The notes beneath the pieces were generated by a model. It was not told the origin of the DNA, ran no database searches, and saw only the letters and a list, made by a program, of their open reading frames with translations. Made by a program: the position numbers and the translations under genes. Source: Palsa-506 sp963836355 (GTDB taxonomy: Bacteria > Actinomycetota > Actinomycetes > Streptosporangiales > Streptosporangiaceae). Taken from it: a stretch of DNA of 64,000 nucleotides. Location of the stretch: assembly GCA_963836355.1 (NCBI GenBank), contig CAWIJO010000025.1, positions 11,659 through 75,658 on the forward strand. Direction: 5' to 3'. Position 1 is the first letter of the stretch. Each line of letters begins with the position of its first letter. Positions 61,323 through 64,000 of the stretch are shown here, one piece after another.

Positions 61323-62174
61323 CTATTCGCTGCCCGGCGCGGTGATGAAGTCGATCAGCTCCTCGACCCGGCCGAGGAATTCCGGCTCCAGGTCGGCGAA
61401 GCAGGTCACCGATCGCAGGATGCGCTGCCAGCCGGCCGCGGTGTCCTCCGGCCACCCGATGGCGCGCAGCACGCCTTCCTTCCACGGCTGGCCGCGGGGC
61501 ACCTGCGGCCAGCCGCCGATGCCGAGCACCGCTGGCTTGACCGCTGCCCAGACGTCGATGAACGGATGGCCGGTGATCAGCACGTGCGGTGATTTCGCCC
61601 CGGCCGCGATCCTGCTTTCCTTCGACCCGTCCACCAGGTGATCTACCAGCACGCCCAGCCGGCGGGCCGGACCGGGGGAGAAGGCGGCCACGATCGCCGG
61701 CAGGTCATCGATGCCGCCGAGGTACTCCACCACGACGCCGGCGTCCCGCAGGTCGTCACCCCAGATCCGCTCCACCAGCTCCGCGTCGTGGCGGCCCTCG
61801 ACGTATATCCGGCTCGCCCGGGCGACCTTGGCCCGCTGCCGCGGCGCGGGAACCGATCCGGAGGCGGTCCTGGCCGCGGCCGCGCGGCCGGACCCGGCCT
61901 GCCCGGCCTGCCCGGCCGGCTGGGCAGGCCGGGCCAGCATGACCCGTTTGCCCTCCAGCAGGAAGGCCTCGGCCAGCGGGAACACCCGGCGCCTGCCGTG
62001 GCGGTCCTCGATCGTGACCGCGTGCTTCTCGCAGGAAACCACCGCCCCGCAGAACGCGCCGGCGCTGTCCTCGACGACCAGCCCGGGTTCGGCGGCTACC
62101 CGCGGAAGCGGCCGCTGCCCGGGCCGCGGTGGCCGCGCCGCGAGCACGTCCTGGCCGTATTGCCTGCTCCGCAC
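61323..62174 (-). CDS. DUF3097 family protein
   Basis: A 283-residue actinobacterial protein of unknown function: YGQDVLAARPPRPGQRPLPR at the start, GLVVEDSAGAFCGAVVSCEK, RHGRRRVFPLAEAFLLEGKR, ASRIYVEGRHDAELVERIWG (a Toprim-like patch), LGVLVDHLVDGSKESRIAAG and HVLITGHPFIDVWAAVKPAV. The Toprim-like Glu and DxD-like acids hint at nucleic-acid processing. GTG 62174 is preferred because GGAGG lies nine bases upstream and homologous starts match; GTG 62180 is also possible. A Gln/Ala/Gly-rich linker lies near residue 85-100. Confidence 0.85.
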   Translation of the reverse strand: MRSRQYGQDVLAARPPRPGQRPLPRVAAEPGLVVEDSAGAFCGAVVSCEKHAVTIEDRHGRRRVFPLAEAFLLEGKRVMLARPAQPAGQAGQAGSGRAAAARTASGSVPAPRQRAKVARASRIYVEGRHDAELVERIWGDDLRDAGVVVEYLGGIDDLPAIVAAFSPGPARRLGVLVDHLVDGSKESRIAAGAKSPHVLITGHPFIDVWAAVKPAVLGIGGWPQVPRGQPWKEGVLRAIGWPEDTAAGWQRILRSVTCFADLEPEFLGRVEELIDFITAPGSE

Positions 62175-62263
62175 GTGCACGCTCCTCCCGGTCGGGCAGC
62201 CGACGCAGGGAAAATACCGCACAAAGGCACCGGCCGGCGGCTGCCACTCCGCAGCCGGCGGCG

Positions 62264-62701
62264 TTAGTGCCCTGGCTGGCCGGCGAACTCCTGCTGCCGG
62301 GCATCCGGGAAGAGCACGCGCGCGACGTGCTGGGTGTCCAGGTACTCCCGGACCGAGGTGATCTTCCCGTCGCGGACGGTGAAGACGCCGATGCAGCGGT
62401 TGTGGTACGCGGCGCCGCCGCGGGCGGTGCCCTGCGAGGTCCACTCGGCCACCGCCTGATCACCGTCGCTAATGACGCTGGTGAGCTCGATGCCTACCCA
62501 TGAGCCCGGCTCAAGCAGCGTGCGCACGCCGCCGAGGAAATCGGCGACGATGGTCTCGCGGCCGCGCCATGTCCCGGACAGGGGCAGGTCACCGGGGTAG
62601 TCCCAGGTGACATCGTCGGCAAAGACGTCGTGGACCGCGTCGAGGTCACCGTCCCGGACGGCCTCGACGTAGCGGATGACAGTGCTGGCGGGATCGGTCA
62701 T
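62264..62701 (-). CDS. SnoaL-like/NTF2-fold protein
   Basis: A 145-residue NTF2-fold protein: VIRYVEAVRDGDLDAVHDVF, ADDVTWDYPGDLPLSGTWRG, RETIVADFLGGVRTLLE and GVFTVRDGKITSVREYLDTQ. This is the limonene-epoxide-hydrolase/SnoaL-like type common beside oxidoreductases. Its ATG overlaps the stop of the quinone-oxidoreductase-like gene upstream (ATGA at 62698-62701), so it was once part of that operon. Confidence 0.8.
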   Translation of the reverse strand: MTDPASTVIRYVEAVRDGDLDAVHDVFADDVTWDYPGDLPLSGTWRGRETIVADFLGGVRTLLEPGSWVGIELTSVISDGDQAVAEWTSQGTARGGAAYHNRCIGVFTVRDGKITSVREYLDTQHVARVLFPDARQQEFAGQPGH

Positions 62702-63241
62702 GCTGATTCCTCCTCGGGAATGATGACTACGGCGTTGCCGCGGATGCGGCGTTCTTGCAAGTCGGTGATGGCCATGGCGGTATCGGCCCAGTCGGCGACG
62801 CGGCCGATCTCCGGGTGCAGCCGCCCGGCGGCGACGAGCCGGACCAGGACCGCGAGGTCGTCGCCGCCGGAGGTGTCGCAGTCGTAATAGGCGAACGTCC
62901 GGATGGTCACTGACCCGTGCCTGCCGAGGATGTCGAAGAAGCTCAGGGTGGCCGGCTCGAGGCTGGCCTGGCCGAACCAGATCAGCGCCCCGGAGTCGGC
63001 GAGGCGGTCGATCGCGAGCGGCAGGTTCTTGCCGCCGGTTGATTCCAGGACCAGGTCATAGGGCCCGCTGGCGGCGGTGACGTCGTGGATGACCTCGGCC
63101 GCGCCGACCGGTGATGCCGCCCGCGGCCCGTAGCAGCCGGAGCGCGGTGAGGCCGGCCAGCGGCAGCGCCGCGGCCTGGACGACGCTGACGCTGTCCGGT
63201 ACCGCGGCCAGCGATCCGGCCGGGACCGCGGCGTACTGCAC
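62698..63241 (-). pseudogene. Zinc-type quinone oxidoreductase/alcohol dehydrogenase, internally deleted
   Basis: The C-terminal half (GAAEVIHDVTAASGPYDLVL, ESTGGKNLPLAIDRLADSGA, FGQASLEPATLSFFDILGRH) is an MDR-family NADPH-dependent quinone oxidoreductase. The preceding coding piece, in another frame, is AAVPAGSLAAVPDSVSVVQA, ALPLAGLTALRLLRAAG. The nucleotide-binding turn between them is missing (joint near 63105), and nothing of the first ~100 residues remains past 63241, where the LysR remnant starts on the other strand. Confidence 0.7.
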
Positions 63242-64000
63242 GCGACAAGCGCCGCGGGATCACCGAGGCGGGCCGCCGCTTCGTCCGCCCGGCCAGGCAG
63301 ACGCTGGCTGCGGGGGACCGGGCCGTAGCCGCGGCCCGGCTCGCCGACCGGCCGCTGCGGATCGACGTATGGGGGCACCTGTACGCCCCGATGCGCACGG
63401 TGAGCCAGGTCATCGCGGCCAGGCCGGAGCTGAGCACCGAGATCGGGAACTGCCGCGACTACCCCGCAGCAGTCACCGCTCTGCTGCACGAGGAGATCGA
63501 CACCGGCTTCGGCCGGGTGCACCCGCTCGGCGAGCAGCGTGAGGCGGGACTAACCGCGCGGCTCGCCCGGCTAGAGCCGGTCGACGCCATCGTGAGCACC
63601 GCGCATCCGCTCGCCGGATCGGCCGAGCTGCGCCCGGCGGACCTGCGTGACAGCACGCTCTGGTGCCCGGCTGCCCTGGACCGGCTCGATTTCCTGCGGC
63701 AATTCGCCGGGCAGTTCGGGTTCTCCGCCGAGCACGGCGGAGCCAACCTCGGTCTCGATCACCTGATCGACCGCGTCCGGACCAGCGCTCGGCATTTCGC
63801 GCTGCTGCCCGCCGACCTCCCGCTGCCCGGCGCCGCGGGCATCCGCCCTGTTCCGCTGGCCGGTCCAACCCGCTCTACGCCTGGTCGCTGGTCTGGCGCG
63901 GCCAGGATCAGCACTCGCAGCTCGGCGGCCTGCTGACGGCCTTCACCGAATTCGCCGGGCGGCTCAGGTGGCTCGAATACGATGCCGCCCGCGACTGGCT
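63241..64000 (+). pseudogene. LysR-type regulator lacking its DNA-binding start, frameshifted, cut by window end
   Basis: From GITEAGRRFVRPARQTLAAG the frame shows the end of a LysR helix-turn-helix region, then the effector domain (LRIDVWGHLYAPMRTVSQVI, DRLDFLRQFAGQFGFSAEHG, GGANLGLDHLIDRVRTSARH). The helix-turn-helix itself is missing, because the left end abuts the oxidoreductase remnant. One missing C at 63865-63866 shifts the frame; the real end, LYAWSLVWRGQDQHSQLGGL and LRWLEYDAARDWL, is in the next frame and runs to the window edge. Confidence 0.7.

Noticed and set aside
1..64000. tRNA, rRNA or CRISPR arrays
   Set aside because: No cloverleaf, rRNA segment or regularly spaced repeat array was recognised on either strand.

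Overview
The window is a high-GC, GTG/TTG-rich stretch of actinobacterial chromosome. Mycelial-actinomycete gene families dominate: LuxR-type LAL regulators, F420/LLM-type oxidoreductase, DUF3097, DUF4232, GAP-family membrane protein and Pmt-type protein mannosyltransferase. A Streptosporangiales-like soil actinomycete fits, but the lineage cannot be fixed from sequence reading alone. No rRNA, tRNA or CRISPR array was recognised.

Layout. 1-5.7 kb is a mobile-element zone: the tail of one tyrosine recombinase, a second large one translationally coupled to it (a Tn554-like pair), an overlapping PD-(D/E)XK-like nuclease gene, then a decayed Tn7-like tnsA-tnsB pair in which tnsB has lost most of its catalytic domain. 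5.8-14.5 kb holds small stress/enzyme genes, an HD-GYP/LuxR protein, a RodZ-like membrane protein, a frameshifted LanC-like gene, and a TetR-controlled DrrAB-type exporter with two candidate operators between the divergent genes. 14.6-16.0 kb is a graveyard (IS5-like piece, IS630-like transposase, TPP-enzyme piece). 16-24 kb has glgB and two large LAL regulators. 23.7-27 kb has a HAD phosphatase, a GAP-family protein and glutamate decarboxylase.

28-40 kb is the metabolic heart: an aldo/keto reductase, an ornithine-cyclodeaminase-like enzyme and a threonine-dehydratase-like enzyme form one coupled cassette. After a cysteine-desulfurase-like gene and an OsmC gene comes a complete branched-chain-amino-acid-type ABC importer (binding protein, two permeases, two ATPases) ending in a coupled acetolactate-synthase-like TPP enzyme. 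An amino-acid or amino-acid-derivative uptake and breakdown function is plausible but the substrate is unknown.

40-64 kb is a mixed housekeeping/accessory region: DUF1801, an atypical response regulator, enoyl-CoA hydratase, two DUF202 proteins, otsA (trehalose-6-phosphate synthase), LapA-like protein, deaminase, a PrmC-like methyltransferase, M20 peptidase, LLM oxidoreductase, Pmt mannosyltransferase, SDR, a third LuxR/ATPase regulator, a GH26-like hydrolase broken by a stop codon, DUF3097, SnoaL-like protein, and a quinone-oxidoreductase/LysR pair that is damaged at the window edge.

A striking overall feature is the number of broken genes: at least a dozen loci show single-base indels, a nonsense codon or internal deletions that join unrelated coding pieces, while long genes beside them (up to 962 codons) are intact. 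Two copies of an interspersed element with a palindromic core (39.8 kb and 52.2 kb) also stand out.
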